Shown: one piece after another, positions 25,061 through 34,450 of the stretch
Layout of the letters: the number at the start of each line of letters is the position of its first letter
How positions within the stretch are numbered: the stretch's first letter is position 1
Assembly (NCBI GenBank): GCA_902623685.1
Contig: CACNUQ010000010.1
Location: 1-40,668 of the forward strand
DNA length: 40,668 nucleotides
Direction: 5' to 3'
DNA from: an uncultured SAR86 cluster bacterium
GTDB taxonomy: Bacteria > Pseudomonadota > Gammaproteobacteria > Magnimaribacterales > D2472
Notes under the pieces: generated by a model
What the model was told of the DNA's origin: nothing
Databases searched by the model: none
Seen by the model: the letters and a program-made list of their open reading frames with translations, nothing else
Made by a program: the position numbers and the translations under genes

Positions 25061-26410
25061 ATTAGCACGCGAAGTAAATCTCTATTTAGCTTAAAAAGCA
25101 TATTCTCAACTAGTTCATTTCAGCTGTTAATTTTCCTTTCAGGTCTTATCATCAATAAGTGTGTAGCAGTGTTTTCAGGACCCACCGGAATTGCACTTTT
25201 CGGCGTAATTAAGAATTTTCATATTTTTTTTGGAAGTATATTAAAGCTTGGTTCTGATAACGTCATCATAAGCAGAGCATCTAAAGCATCCTCATCATTT
25301 TCAGCCCAAAGAGAATTAATTTTATCAATTCTAAAATTATGTTTTTTTCAAATTATTTTTATTTTTTTTGCTTACGTTACTTTAAATGATCTTATATATG
25401 ATCTTGTTTTTAAATCATTGATTCCGTTCGAAGATAGATGGATAGTGAGATTAATTTTAATTTTAATTTTTTTCACTACGTTCTCAGAGATGATAGTGAG
25501 TTTCTTTAATGGCCTTCTTGATTTAAAAAAAGTTTTTGTTGCAGGATTTGCAGGGTCAATATTTACCATGATCATTGCTATTTTAATAAAGCCAAATACG
25601 ATTTTTCAGATATCATTTTTAGCACTTTCAAGTGGATTAATTTCGTCGCTAGTTCTAATATTTTTCTTAATAAAAAATTCTTATATATTCTCTTTTAAAT
25701 CTGATAAGGATAATAAAGATCCTCAGACGCAACTACCCATATCGATTCCTTTACTTATTCAACCTATTTTAGTTTCGAGCTCATTCTTAATAATTCAAAA
25801 TTTAATTGGCTCAAGTTATGGCACTAAGGAACTCTCATTTTTTGTTCTTTGCACCACTCTTATTGGTGTAATTATGAGTTTAATGATGGCTTCAGGCAGA
25901 ATGTATTTTTTACCAAAATTAGGATCATTAACTGTTCCAGGCGACAGAAATAAATTCTTTCAGACTAATATATTTTTCTTTTTAAGCGTTGCCTTGGTCG
26001 CTACAATTATAATTTTTTTCTTTTCTCCTTTTATTATAAAGATATTGTATTCAGAGGAATTTTTAGAATCGGCACTAATGCTGAGTCTTTTTTCATCTAC
26101 AGTTATTTTAAAATCATTCGAGTGGATAATTGCTATTTCTGCTTGGGAAAGAAATAGATATAAAATATATATTATTCCAGAGTTTATAAGAGAAATACTT
26201 TACATTTTTTCATGCTATACATGCATATATTTACAATTAGATTTTATATACATTTTTATTGGATTTTTAGCATCAGAAATCATTGCATCATTTTTCTGGA
26301 TTGGGTACCTTAATTTTTATAAATCAGAACTTTCTATAAGCCCCTTTGTAATCATCAACATATATTTAATAACTTTTATTTTAATTTTTTTGAATTATTA
26401 TTTTATATAA
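25061..26410 (+). CDS. wzx: Wzx-like polysaccharide flippase, probable ATT start
   Basis: Multi-pass membrane protein of the MATE/Wzx (PST) type that flips undecaprenyl-linked repeat units to the periplasm, 449 aa from the proposed start. The first ATG/GTG codon in frame is GTG at 25169, but the 36 codons before it are open and encode a normal first helix of this family (FQLLIFLSGLIINKCVAVFS GPTG, spaced here). An AAGGAGG at 25049-25055, the strongest ribosome binding site I saw in the window, lies 5 nt before ATT at 25061, so translation likely begins there. About twelve hydrophobic segments follow. If GTG is right, the protein loses its first transmembrane helix. Confidence 0.82.
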   Translation: MSTRSKSLFSLKSIFSTSSFQLLIFLSGLIINKCVAVFSGPTGIALFGVIKNFHIFFGSILKLGSDNVIISRASKASSSFSAQRELILSILKLCFFQIIFIFFAYVTLNDLIYDLVFKSLIPFEDRWIVRLILILIFFTTFSEMIVSFFNGLLDLKKVFVAGFAGSIFTMIIAILIKPNTIFQISFLALSSGLISSLVLIFFLIKNSYIFSFKSDKDNKDPQTQLPISIPLLIQPILVSSSFLIIQNLIGSSYGTKELSFFVLCTTLIGVIMSLMMASGRMYFLPKLGSLTVPGDRNKFFQTNIFFFLSVALVATIIIFFFSPFIIKILYSEEFLESALMLSLFSSTVILKSFEWIIAISAWERNRYKIYIIPEFIREILYIFSCYTCIYLQLDFIYIFIGFLASEIIASFFWIGYLNFYKSELSISPFVIINIYLITFILIFLNYYFI

Positions 26411-26436
26411 TTTCAAATTTACTAATAACTTTATTT

Positions 26437-27063
26437 ATGAATAACGAAAAGAAAATCGTTCTGGTCGATTATAAAATGGGAAATTATCACTCGGTAAGTC
26501 GTTCTCTTCATAGAATAGGTATAAATTCTATAATTTCATCCGAACCAGAGACTATTCTTTCTGCAGATAAAGTTATATTAGTAGGAGTTGGGCATTTTAA
26601 AAAAGCAATGGAAAATTTATATTCCCTAAATCTTATAGATTCATTAAATCAATATGTAATGAATGAAAAGAAACCAATTCTTGGAATATGTTTGGGCATG
26701 CAATTAATGGCTGAACATGGAGAGGAAGGAGACTGTAGTGGATTAGGTTGGGTAAATGGGAAAATCAAAAAATTTCAGGTAGAGGATACTTTAAGATTTA
26801 AAATTCCTCATACTGGCTGGAATCAAATAAATATAGTCAAGAAAAGTGCTTTGATGCAGCAAATTCCAGATTGTTCTGAATTTTACTTTGTGCACTCATA
26901 TTATTTTCACACAGATAAAGAGGACATTATTTTGAATACAACTAATTATTCTAATAACTTTATCTCAGCAATTGAAATGGATAATATTTATGGAGTTCAA
27001 TATCATCCAGAAAAAAGTCATGACCAAGGTTTGCAGTTATTATCAAATTTTGTAAATATTTAA
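26437..27063 (+). CDS. hisH: HisH-like glutamine amidotransferase subunit (polysaccharide paralogue)
   Basis: Class I glutaminase that releases ammonia from glutamine for a HisF partner; 208 aa. The catalytic triad is visible as Cys85 in GICLGMQ and His190/Glu192 in YHPEKS. The oxyanion-strand motif, usually PGVGHF, is VGVGHF. Like the hisH2 copy of Pseudomonas O-antigen loci, it sits with hisF and a WbpG-type gene and no other histidine genes, so it likely serves sugar amidination rather than histidine synthesis. hisF follows after 6 nt. Confidence 0.88.
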   Translation: MNNEKKIVLVDYKMGNYHSVSRSLHRIGINSIISSEPETILSADKVILVGVGHFKKAMENLYSLNLIDSLNQYVMNEKKPILGICLGMQLMAEHGEEGDCSGLGWVNGKIKKFQVEDTLRFKIPHTGWNQINIVKKSALMQQIPDCSEFYFVHSYYFHTDKEDIILNTTNYSNNFISAIEMDNIYGVQYHPEKSHDQGLQLLSNFVNI

Positions 27064-27069
27064 TCTCTA

Positions 27070-27828
27070 ATGTTCCGACCCAGAATTATTCCAGTTTTGC
27101 TTTTGAACAATAACTCTTTAGTTAAATCTGTACGCTTTAAAAATTATAATTATATTGGTGATCCTATGAATGCTGTTAAGTTATTCAATGAATTTAAAGC
27201 TGATGAATTGGTATTTTTAGATATCAAGGCATCCCAGCAAAATAGATTAATATCTCTTGATCTGGTAAGGGCTGTCGGAGAAGAAGCTAATATGCCTTTT
27301 GCTGTTGGAGGTGGTATTAGGTCTCTTAAAGATATTCAGGAGGTAACATCCAACGGAGCAGAGAAAGTTATATTAAGTTCTCAAGCAATAAAGAAACCAG
27401 AATTCATCAAACAAGCCTCAGAAACTTTTGGTTCATCAACAATAGTAGTTTGTATTGATGTAAAAAAAAATCTTTTTAAAAATAATAAGGTTTTTATTAA
27501 TAATGGAAAATCAAATACAAAAATAGATCCATTAGAAATGGCTCTTTTAGCAGAATCTCAAGGTGCTGGAGAAATTATTATTCAGTCAATTGATAGAGAT
27601 GGACTTATGGCTGGATATGACATTGCATTAATTAAAATGATATCAGAAAAAGTTTCTATACCTGTTGTAGCACTTGGTGGTGCGGGAGATTTTAATCATA
27701 TAAAAGAGTGCTATAAAACAACTTATTCGAATGCAATGGCTGGAGGAAGTTTTTTTGTTTATCACGGCTCAGAGAAAGGCGTTTTAATATCATACCCAAA
27801 TTCAGATTTAATTGAACAACTTAGATAA
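27070..27828 (+). CDS. hisF: HisF-like ammonia-channel subunit, cyclase Asp11 lost
   Basis: TIM-barrel protein of 252 aa aligning without gaps to HisF through about residue 130. Asp130 (VVCID) is kept but the other cyclase catalytic residue, Asp11, is Leu in RIIPVLLLNNN. The gate residues known from Thermotoga HisF (Arg5, Glu46, Lys99, Glu167) are all present (Arg5, Glu46, Lys99, Glu168). The phosphate-binding GGAG near residue 217 is also kept. It therefore looks like a protein that takes ammonia from HisH and passes it on, most likely to the WbpG-type enzyme encoded next, and not an imidazole glycerol phosphate synthase. Confidence 0.88.
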   Translation: MFRPRIIPVLLLNNNSLVKSVRFKNYNYIGDPMNAVKLFNEFKADELVFLDIKASQQNRLISLDLVRAVGEEANMPFAVGGGIRSLKDIQEVTSNGAEKVILSSQAIKKPEFIKQASETFGSSTIVVCIDVKKNLFKNNKVFINNGKSNTKIDPLEMALLAESQGAGEIIIQSIDRDGLMAGYDIALIKMISEKVSIPVVALGGAGDFNHIKECYKTTYSNAMAGGSFFVYHGSEKGVLISYPNSDLIEQLR

Positions 27829-27890
27829 ACTCTTAATATAATTTATAAGACAAACACAGTATTCAAACAGGTTTCATATATAATTCCTCA

Positions 27891-29009
27891 ATGCACACCC
27901 AAATATGTTCAAGATGTGTAATGGATACATCAGATCCCGATATATTTTTTGATGAAAATAATTTCTGCAATCATTGCAATGAATTTTTTGAATTTAAGCA
28001 AGATATCGCTTATAAAAAAGGAGAAAGTGAGAAAAAGCTTGAAAAACTTGTTGAGAGGATTAAAAAATCTGGTCGAAAAAATAAATATGATTGTTTAATT
28101 GGAGTTAGTGGCGGTGTAGATAGCTCTTATGTTGCATATCTAGTGAAAAAACTTGGGCTTAGGCCTCTTGCTCTTCATATGGATAATGGCTGGAACTCAG
28201 ATCATTCAGCTGCCAATATAAGAAATGTATGCTCAAAATTAGATATCGACTACATTAGCCACGTATTAAACTGGGATGAATTTAAAGATATTCAACTTGC
28301 AATTTTGAAGTCATCAATTGTAGAAGTTGAATTACCAACTGATATAGCAATCACAGCTGTGTTACATCAGGCTGCGGCAAAATATAACATTAAATATATC
28401 ATCGGTGGAGGTAATTATGCTACTGAAGGAATTTTACCTGAGTCATGGTTTTATAATCCCAGGGACAAAAAACTGCTCAAAAGTATTCATAAAAAATTTG
28501 GTTTAGTGCCTATGAAGACATTTCCCACATTTGGATTTTGGCAGGAAATTTACTATAAATTCTTTAGAGGAATTAAGATGGCATATTTATTAAATTATTT
28601 TCCTTATTCTAAAGAAGAAGCAATGGATATTCTTGTTTCCAAATTTTCATATCAGGAGTATGGTGGAAAGCATCACGAATCGGTGTTTACTAGATTTGCT
28701 CAATCTTATATTCAACCTGTCAAGTTTAATCTTGACTATAGAAGGGCTACATTATCATCTCTAATTTGTAATAAGATAATTCATCGAGATGACGCCCTAA
28801 AAGAACTTCAAAAGCCTTCATATGATTCAAACACACTCGCGAATGATAAAGAATATGTTGCGAAGAAATTTAATATAAGTTTAGATGAATTGGAAACAAT
28901 TTTAAATGCTGAGCCAAAATCCTACAAAGATTATCCAAACAATGAGAGGTTTTTGAATTTAATGTATAAAATTTATCGAGCATTATTTAAATCTCAAAAT
29001 TCTTTTTAA
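27891..29009 (+). CDS. wbpG: WbpG-type N-acetyl sugar amidotransferase
   Basis: PP-loop ATP pyrophosphatase of 372 aa that, in the best known cases, adenylates an acetamido group and adds ammonia to form an acetamidino sugar. Zinc-type cysteines Cys6, Cys9, Cys26 and Cys29 (CSRCVMD and CNHC) mark the N terminus; SGGVDSS at about 73-79 is the ATP site; GGGNYATEG is a family motif. It needs the HisH/HisF pair encoded just upstream for ammonia. The following genes make a UDP-HexNAc uronic acid, a sensible substrate class. Confidence 0.88.
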   Translation: MHTQICSRCVMDTSDPDIFFDENNFCNHCNEFFEFKQDIAYKKGESEKKLEKLVERIKKSGRKNKYDCLIGVSGGVDSSYVAYLVKKLGLRPLALHMDNGWNSDHSAANIRNVCSKLDIDYISHVLNWDEFKDIQLAILKSSIVEVELPTDIAITAVLHQAAAKYNIKYIIGGGNYATEGILPESWFYNPRDKKLLKSIHKKFGLVPMKTFPTFGFWQEIYYKFFRGIKMAYLLNYFPYSKEEAMDILVSKFSYQEYGGKHHESVFTRFAQSYIQPVKFNLDYRRATLSSLICNKIIHRDDALKELQKPSYDSNTLANDKEYVAKKFNISLDELETILNAEPKSYKDYPNNERFLNLMYKIYRALFKSQNSF

Positions 29010-29013
29010 AATT

Positions 29014-30276
29014 ATGAATACTAATTCAGTAAAAATATGTGTTATCGGATTAGGGTATGTTGGGTTGCCTTTAGCTGTTGAGTTTAGTAAAAAATTCTCA
29101 GTTATTGGTTTTGATATCAATTCAAATCGTATCGAAGAATTAAAAAATGGTCATGACTCAACTAATGAGTTAACTCCAAGCGAGTTAGAATCAGCTGGAA
29201 AAATTTCTTACATTTCTAATGAAGAAGAAATTGTCGAAGCAAATTGTTATATTGTCACAGTCCCAACACCAATTGATATTGATAAAAGACCTAATTTAGT
29301 ACCTTTAATTAAAGCAAGTGAGCTTGTTGGAAAAAATTTATCAAAAGGAAACACTGTTATATATGAGTCAACTGTCTTTCCTGGAGCGACTGAAGAAGTG
29401 TGTGTGCCAATTCTCGAGCAATTTTCTAAGCTAAACTTTAATGAGGACTTTTATGTGGGATATTCCCCAGAACGCATAAATCCTGGCGACAAACAACACA
29501 GACTTCCTGACATCCAGAAGGTTGTGTCTGGATCTAGCATTGATACATTAAATTTTATTAATTTTCTTTACGGAACGATCATAAAAGCAGGAACTTACAA
29601 AGCTGAAAGCATTAAAGTAGCTGAATCAGCAAAAGTAATTGAAAATACTCAAAGAGATCTAAATATCGCATTAATTAATGAACTATCAATTATTTTTGAT
29701 AATTTAGACATTGATACAGAAAGTGTTTTAAAAGCAGCTGAGACTAAATGGAATTTTTTGTCATTTAGGCCTGGATTGGTTGGGGGTCATTGTATAGGAG
29801 TTGATCCATACTATTTAACTCATAAAGCGCAAGAAATTGGTTATAAGCCAGAGATTATTTTAGCTGGCAGAAGGTTAAATGATGGCATGAGTAATTGGGT
29901 CGCTAAAAAAATGCTTGATAATATTAATTTGAGCAAGAAAAATCATATTTTAATCATGGGGCTTTCTTTTAAAGAGAATTGTCCAGATATAAGAAATACA
30001 AAAATCGTTGATATCTGTTTAGAACTAAATAAATCTAATTGCGAAGTATCAGTTTATGATCCTTGGGTAAGTAAAGAAGCTGCTCTTGAAGAGTATGGAA
30101 TTGAGCTCATAGATTATCCAGAAGAAAAAAAATATGATGGGATTATTATTGCGCTTGCACATAATGAATTTAGAGATTTAGGTATAGATACAATAAGAAA
30201 TTTTGGTATAGATGGACATATATTGTTTGACTTAAAATATCTTTTTGATTCTTCTGAAGTAGATTTGAGATTATAA
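29014..30276 (+). CDS. tviB: UDP-N-acetyl-hexosamine 6-dehydrogenase (TviB/WbpO type)
   Basis: NAD-dependent dehydrogenase converting UDP-HexNAc to the uronic acid, 420 aa. It has [19 protein letters not shown] (Rossmann), [24 protein letters not shown], and the catalytic Cys260 in [14 protein letters not shown]. The [10 protein letters not shown] form marks the TviB/WbpO/WbpA branch, clearly distinct from the ugd at 14321 (GYGGSCFPKD). The next gene, 3 nt on, is a TviC/WbpP-type 4-epimerase, so UDP-GlcNAcA/GalNAcA is the likely product of the pair. Confidence 0.92.
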   Translation: MNTNSVKICVIGLGYVGLPLAVEFSKKFSVIGFDINSNRIEELKNGHDSTNELTPSELESAGKISYISNEEEIVEANCYIVTVPTPIDIDKRPNLVPLIKASELVGKNLSKGNTVIYESTVFPGATEEVCVPILEQFSKLNFNEDFYVGYSPERINPGDKQHRLPDIQKVVSGSSIDTLNFINFLYGTIIKAGTYKAESIKVAESAKVIENTQRDLNIALINELSIIFDNLDIDTESVLKAAETKWNFLSFRPGLVGGHCIGVDPYYLTHKAQEIGYKPEIILAGRRLNDGMSNWVAKKMLDNINLSKKNHILIMGLSFKENCPDIRNTKIVDICLELNKSNCEVSVYDPWVSKEAALEEYGIELIDYPEEKKYDGIIIALAHNEFRDLGIDTIRNFGIDGHILFDLKYLFDSSEVDLRL

Positions 30277-30279
30277 AAA

Positions 30280-31293
30280 ATGCCAAAGTATCAAGCGACG
30301 CTAGATTACCTTAAGGACCATAAAAAAAAATGGTTAATCACTGGTGTAGGAGGTTTCATAGGCAGTAATCTTTTAGAAAAGCTGTTAAAACTGGACCAAT
30401 CAGTTATAGGAATTGACAATTTTTCTACAGGTTATAAAGATAACCTTAAGAGCGTTAAGAATTCAGTGGATAAAGAACAGTGGGAGAATTTTAGTTTAAT
30501 TGAAGGTGACATCAAAGATCTTGAAATATGTCAGCAAGGTTGTGATGGTGTTGATTATGTTCTCCACCAAGCAGCCTTAGGATCAGTTCCCAGAAGCATC
30601 AAAGATCCTGTAAATACAAACATAAGTAATGTTGATGGTTTTTTGAATATCTTAGTTGCTGCAAGAGACTCAGCAGTTAAAAATTTTATATATGCTGCAA
30701 GTAGTTCGACGTATGGGGACCATCCAGATTTACCAAAAAAAGAACATTTAATTGGCAATCCGTTAAGTCCTTATGCAGTGTCAAAATATGTAAATGAGTT
30801 ATATGCATCAGTTTTTTCAAGAACTTTTAGGATTAATACAGTTGGATTGAGATACTTTAATGTTTTTGGAAAAAGGCAAGATCCTAAAGGTTCTTATGCC
30901 GCAGTTATTCCAAGATGGATCGATGCATTTATAAAAAATGAGCCTGTCTATATTTTTGGCGATGGTTCCACTTCGAGAGATTTTTGTTATATAGAAAATG
31001 TAATTCAGGCAAATTTGCTTGCAGCAATTAGTGAGAATCTAAGTGAATCAGGTGAAATTTTTAATATAGCAGTTGGAGACAGAACAACTTTAAATCAACT
31101 TACAGATATAATTAAGAAATCACTTCCTTCAAATAGTGAATCGAATATAATTTTTGAGGATTTTAGGGATGGTGATGTAAAGCACTCGCAAGCAGACATA
31201 TCTAAAGCAAAAAAATTGTTGGGCTATGAGCCATACTATAATGTTGAACAAGGAATTTCAGAGACAATTAATTGGTTCTTAACTGAATCATAA
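30280..31293 (+). CDS. tviC: UDP-N-acetylglucosamine (uronate) 4-epimerase (TviC/WbpP type)
   Basis: Extended SDR epimerase of 337 aa. WLITGVGGFIGSNLLEKLL is the NAD motif after the short N-terminal extension typical of WbpP; VLHQAALGSVPRSI, AASSSTYGDHPDLPK and the catalytic YAVSK follow. YFNVFGKRQDP and RDFCYIENV complete the family. With the dehydrogenase it should give UDP-GalNAcA (or interconvert the Glc/Gal forms). It ends 2 nt from the stop of the convergent methyltransferase, with no obvious terminator between them. Confidence 0.93.
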   Translation: MPKYQATLDYLKDHKKKWLITGVGGFIGSNLLEKLLKLDQSVIGIDNFSTGYKDNLKSVKNSVDKEQWENFSLIEGDIKDLEICQQGCDGVDYVLHQAALGSVPRSIKDPVNTNISNVDGFLNILVAARDSAVKNFIYAASSSTYGDHPDLPKKEHLIGNPLSPYAVSKYVNELYASVFSRTFRINTVGLRYFNVFGKRQDPKGSYAAVIPRWIDAFIKNEPVYIFGDGSTSRDFCYIENVIQANLLAAISENLSESGEIFNIAVGDRTTLNQLTDIIKKSLPSNSESNIIFEDFRDGDVKHSQADISKAKKLLGYEPYYNVEQGISETINWFLTES

Positions 31294-31295
31294 GT

Positions 31296-32171
31296 TCATT
31301 TTTTTAGAGATGTTCTGAAGGCATTATGGATTTTGCTTGAATATTTAATTTCTACATTATATTTATCAAGTAAGTTAATAACTCTTTTAAATGACATTGG
31401 GTTTTCATATTCAGCATACATACCATCTAATGTGTCAAGAACTGCCCATTGTTCAAGCTGTTTGTCATTCAACTTCAACACATCCTTATAGTCATATACA
31501 GGCAAAAAGCAATCAGATATAAATCTGGAATTAAAAAAGATTTTTCTGATAATTCGTTTAATTTTTAAAAGTAAAGATATATTATCAGTTAAAAATTTTT
31601 CACATGATTCATACTCGATAAGATTTTTAAACAGCGGTCTCCATAAAAAATATTTTGGTGAGAAATAACCAATCTTTGGCGGAGGATAAATGTCAAAAAT
31701 AACCTCGCCTTCATCTTTAACAAATTCATAAAGTTTTTTAATAGATTCTTTTGGAGAGGGAGTATGTTGAAGTACTCCCCTGCATACAACAACGTCAAAT
31801 TTTTTGTTTGGAATAAGTCTTAAAAAGTCAGCTTTTATTCTTTTACAATTTGTGCTCTCTTGAGCAACATTAAAAAATATAGCCTGAGAGAGATCTACCA
31901 AAACAAGTTCTTTGGCATATTTGATAATGTGCTCTGAGAATCTTCCAGCCCCACAGCCAATTTCAAGTACCGTCTTATCTTGAAAATACTTTATATCTGA
32001 AAAGATGACATTTTCCAGAAGATCTTTAGAGCAATTGAAGCCATTTTTGCTGTCAATTTGAATATCCACATGATCTCTCCATTGTTTGCCAAAATTTGCT
32101 ACATACTTATCATCCTTATCAAGAATATGAACACCTTTATCCTCTATAAAATTATTATTGAAGTATTGCAT
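31296..32171 (-). CDS. SAM-dependent class I methyltransferase
   Basis: Methyltransferase of 291 aa. The SAM loop is VLEIGCGAGRFSEHI, then LVDLSQA (strand 2), KFDVVVCRGVLQHTPSP (motif II/III) and a C-terminal helical region with IKRIIRKIFF. The fold is of the Methyltransf_11/25 type; the substrate is unknown, perhaps a sugar in the same polysaccharide. It stands alone on the minus strand between tviC and asnB. Confidence 0.82.
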   Translation of the reverse strand: MQYFNNNFIEDKGVHILDKDDKYVANFGKQWRDHVDIQIDSKNGFNCSKDLLENVIFSDIKYFQDKTVLEIGCGAGRFSEHIIKYAKELVLVDLSQAIFFNVAQESTNCKRIKADFLRLIPNKKFDVVVCRGVLQHTPSPKESIKKLYEFVKDEGEVIFDIYPPPKIGYFSPKYFLWRPLFKNLIEYESCEKFLTDNISLLLKIKRIIRKIFFNSRFISDCFLPVYDYKDVLKLNDKQLEQWAVLDTLDGMYAEYENPMSFKRVINLLDKYNVEIKYSSKIHNAFRTSLKK

Positions 32172-32360
32172 AACTATATTGCTATCTAAAAATAAAGAAA
32201 GTTGATTATAAACTCATTTTATTTAGCTAGGTAGGTACTAATATTTAAAATTAATTAATCTTTTTATTAGGATTTTTTGATTTTCAAGTTCTATTTTTAA
32301 TTAGTTACTAAATCTACTTAAAATCTAGTAAGATTTGAATTTATTTTATAGGTAAATTTA
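32172..32360. promoter_or_regulatory. Divergent intergenic region between methyltransferase and asnB
   Basis: The longest non-coding gap in the locus, 189 nt and very AT-rich. On the minus strand TATAAT (32205-32210) lies about 34 nt before the methyltransferase start, without a good -35. On the plus strand TAAGAT (32329-32334) could be a -10 for asnB, also without a clear -35. No RNA gene, repeat, ops/JUMPstart element or hairpin terminator was recognised. Confidence 0.35.
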
Positions 32361-34403
32361 ATGTGTGGTATTACAGGAATTTTCCTGCATAATTCTATTC
32401 AAAACAGTCAACTTGCAGAAACTGTTTCTGTTATGGCTTCCTCTTTAGAGCACAGAGGTCCAGATGATTCTGGAATTTGGCTAGATTCAAAAAAACAAGT
32501 TGCTTTCGGCCATCGTCGACTATCAATTGTCGATATTTCGTCCTCTGGTCATCAACCGATGACTTCAGCAAGCAAGAGATATGTAATGACATACAACGGA
32601 GAAATTTACAATCACATTCAAATTAGAAATGAACTTAATAATTTAAATCCAAATTTAAACTGGAAAGGTCACTCAGATTCTGAGACATTGCTTGCAGCAA
32701 TAGAAGTTTGGGGGCTTGATAAAACGCTAGAGAGAATAGCAGGCATGTTTGCAATTGCACTATGGGATAATCAAACAACAACTTTACATCTTATAAGAGA
32801 TAGATTTGGAGAAAAGCCATTGTACTATGGCTGGATTCAAACTAACGCGGGGAAAGTATTTGCTTTTGGCTCTGAACTTAAGGCATTAAAAGCTTATCCT
32901 GGATTTAAAAATAGTATCTGTCGAGATGCACTAAAGCAATTCTTCAAATTTATGTATGTTCCTGCACCATACAGCATTTTCCAAGGAATATATAAGTTAG
33001 AGCCTGGTGCAATAATTTCAATAAGTAAGCCATCATTGCATGAACCAGTCCAAATTCCTCACTGTGTAGATAAAGATGTTGAATTTGACGGATGCAAAAT
33101 ATCTAAGTGGTATAAATTTAAAAAAATAATTTCAGAAAGCTCAAAAAATTATTTTGAAGATGAAGCAGAAGCAACATTAGCATTGGAAAATCAGTTAAAA
33201 GAAACAATTCAGATTCAAAGTATTGCAGATGTCCCATTGGGAGCATTTTTATCAGGAGGAGTTGATTCATCTCTAATAGTTGCATTGATGCAAAGTCAAA
33301 GTAATATTCCAGTTAAGACTTTTACCATTGGTTTTGATGAGTCAGAGTTTGACGAATCAAAGTTTGCTAATGATGTTGCTGTACATTTAAATACTGATCA
33401 TTATGAAATGCAGGTAACCTCAAAGGATGCACTAGAATTGATTCCTAAAATACCTAATTTGTATGATGAGCCATTTGCTGATTCGTCACAAATTCCAACA
33501 TTTTTTGTGTCACAGGCGGCAAAAAAGGAAGTTACAGTTTCATTATCTGGTGATGCGGGCGATGAACTATTTGGGGGATATAACAGATATTTGTGGGCAC
33601 CCAAATTATGGAAAAGAGTTGCTTGGATGCCATTTCGAACAAGAAAAGCAGTTGGCGCAATGATCGGCAAGGTTCCAATAAATTTTTGGGATAAAATTGG
33701 AAGCAGCTATAACTTTGTTCAACAAAAAACTAGAGGAGTATCTAGGCTTGGAGATAAAGTTTCAAAAACAGCATTGCGACTTAGTAATGTAGATTCATTA
33801 GACTCACTTTATAGGAGTTTAGTTTGTGAGTGGCCAAATACCAATGATCTTGTAAAACAAGATCAAGGATATACGAATGATGATTCCAATCTTATCAGTC
33901 TTATTGAAGATCCATTACCCGATCATGGTCTGGATGATCCTCTATCAAGAATGATGTATTGGGATACTATTAGTTATCTTCCCGATGATATTCTATGCAA
34001 AGTTGATAGAGCTGCAATGGGAAATAGTTTGGAGACCCGTGTTCCATTCCTGGATCATAGAATAGCAGAGTTAGCACAAAAGATTCCTGTGCACATGAAG
34101 ATTCAAAATGGTATTGGCAAATCTGTGTTGCGCAATATTTTATATAAGTATGTACCGAGAGAATTAATTGAAAGGCCAAAGGCAGGTTTTGGGATTCCTT
34201 TAGGGTCTTGGTTGAGGGGCCCTTTAAAGAATTGGGTCGAAGACTTGCTAAATCCTGTAAGAATCGAAAAAGAAGGGTTTTTAAATGCTGAAATCGTTAA
34301 TACAATTTGGAGGGAGCATTTAAGTGGAAAAAGAGATTGGTCTTTTAGGGTTTGGAGTATAGTTATATTCCAACAATGGTTAGAATCCCAAAATCTAGAT
34401 TAA
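32361..34403 (+). CDS. asnB: Asparagine synthase-type glutamine amidotransferase
   Basis: Class II amidotransferase of 680 aa. Cys2 is the N-terminal nucleophile (MCGITGIF), with HRGPDDSG, HRRLSIVD and YNGEIYN around the glutaminase site; the synthetase half has SGGVDSS at 298-304 and SGDAGDELFGGY. It is longer than E. coli AsnB (554 aa) and matches the form common in surface polysaccharide loci. It could make asparagine, but given the upstream UDP-HexNAc uronic acid genes it may instead amidate a uronic acid to the uronamide. These two cannot be separated from sequence alone. Confidence 0.88.
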   Translation: MCGITGIFLHNSIQNSQLAETVSVMASSLEHRGPDDSGIWLDSKKQVAFGHRRLSIVDISSSGHQPMTSASKRYVMTYNGEIYNHIQIRNELNNLNPNLNWKGHSDSETLLAAIEVWGLDKTLERIAGMFAIALWDNQTTTLHLIRDRFGEKPLYYGWIQTNAGKVFAFGSELKALKAYPGFKNSICRDALKQFFKFMYVPAPYSIFQGIYKLEPGAIISISKPSLHEPVQIPHCVDKDVEFDGCKISKWYKFKKIISESSKNYFEDEAEATLALENQLKETIQIQSIADVPLGAFLSGGVDSSLIVALMQSQSNIPVKTFTIGFDESEFDESKFANDVAVHLNTDHYEMQVTSKDALELIPKIPNLYDEPFADSSQIPTFFVSQAAKKEVTVSLSGDAGDELFGGYNRYLWAPKLWKRVAWMPFRTRKAVGAMIGKVPINFWDKIGSSYNFVQQKTRGVSRLGDKVSKTALRLSNVDSLDSLYRSLVCEWPNTNDLVKQDQGYTNDDSNLISLIEDPLPDHGLDDPLSRMMYWDTISYLPDDILCKVDRAAMGNSLETRVPFLDHRIAELAQKIPVHMKIQNGIGKSVLRNILYKYVPRELIERPKAGFGIPLGSWLRGPLKNWVEDLLNPVRIEKEGFLNAEIVNTIWREHLSGKRDWSFRVWSIVIFQQWLESQNLD

Positions 34404-34450
34404 TTTTTATATTAGTTCCATAATTTCAATCAATGACCTAAAATTAGCTC

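Noticed and set aside
26437-27828. hisH-hisF as part of a histidine operon
   Set aside because: No other his genes are nearby, Asp11 of HisF is lost, and a wbpG-type gene follows.
32172-32360. Possible ops/JUMPstart element before asnB
   Set aside because: TAGGTAGGTA here lacks the GGCGGTAGC core and the surrounding pattern, so no RfaH site is claimed.
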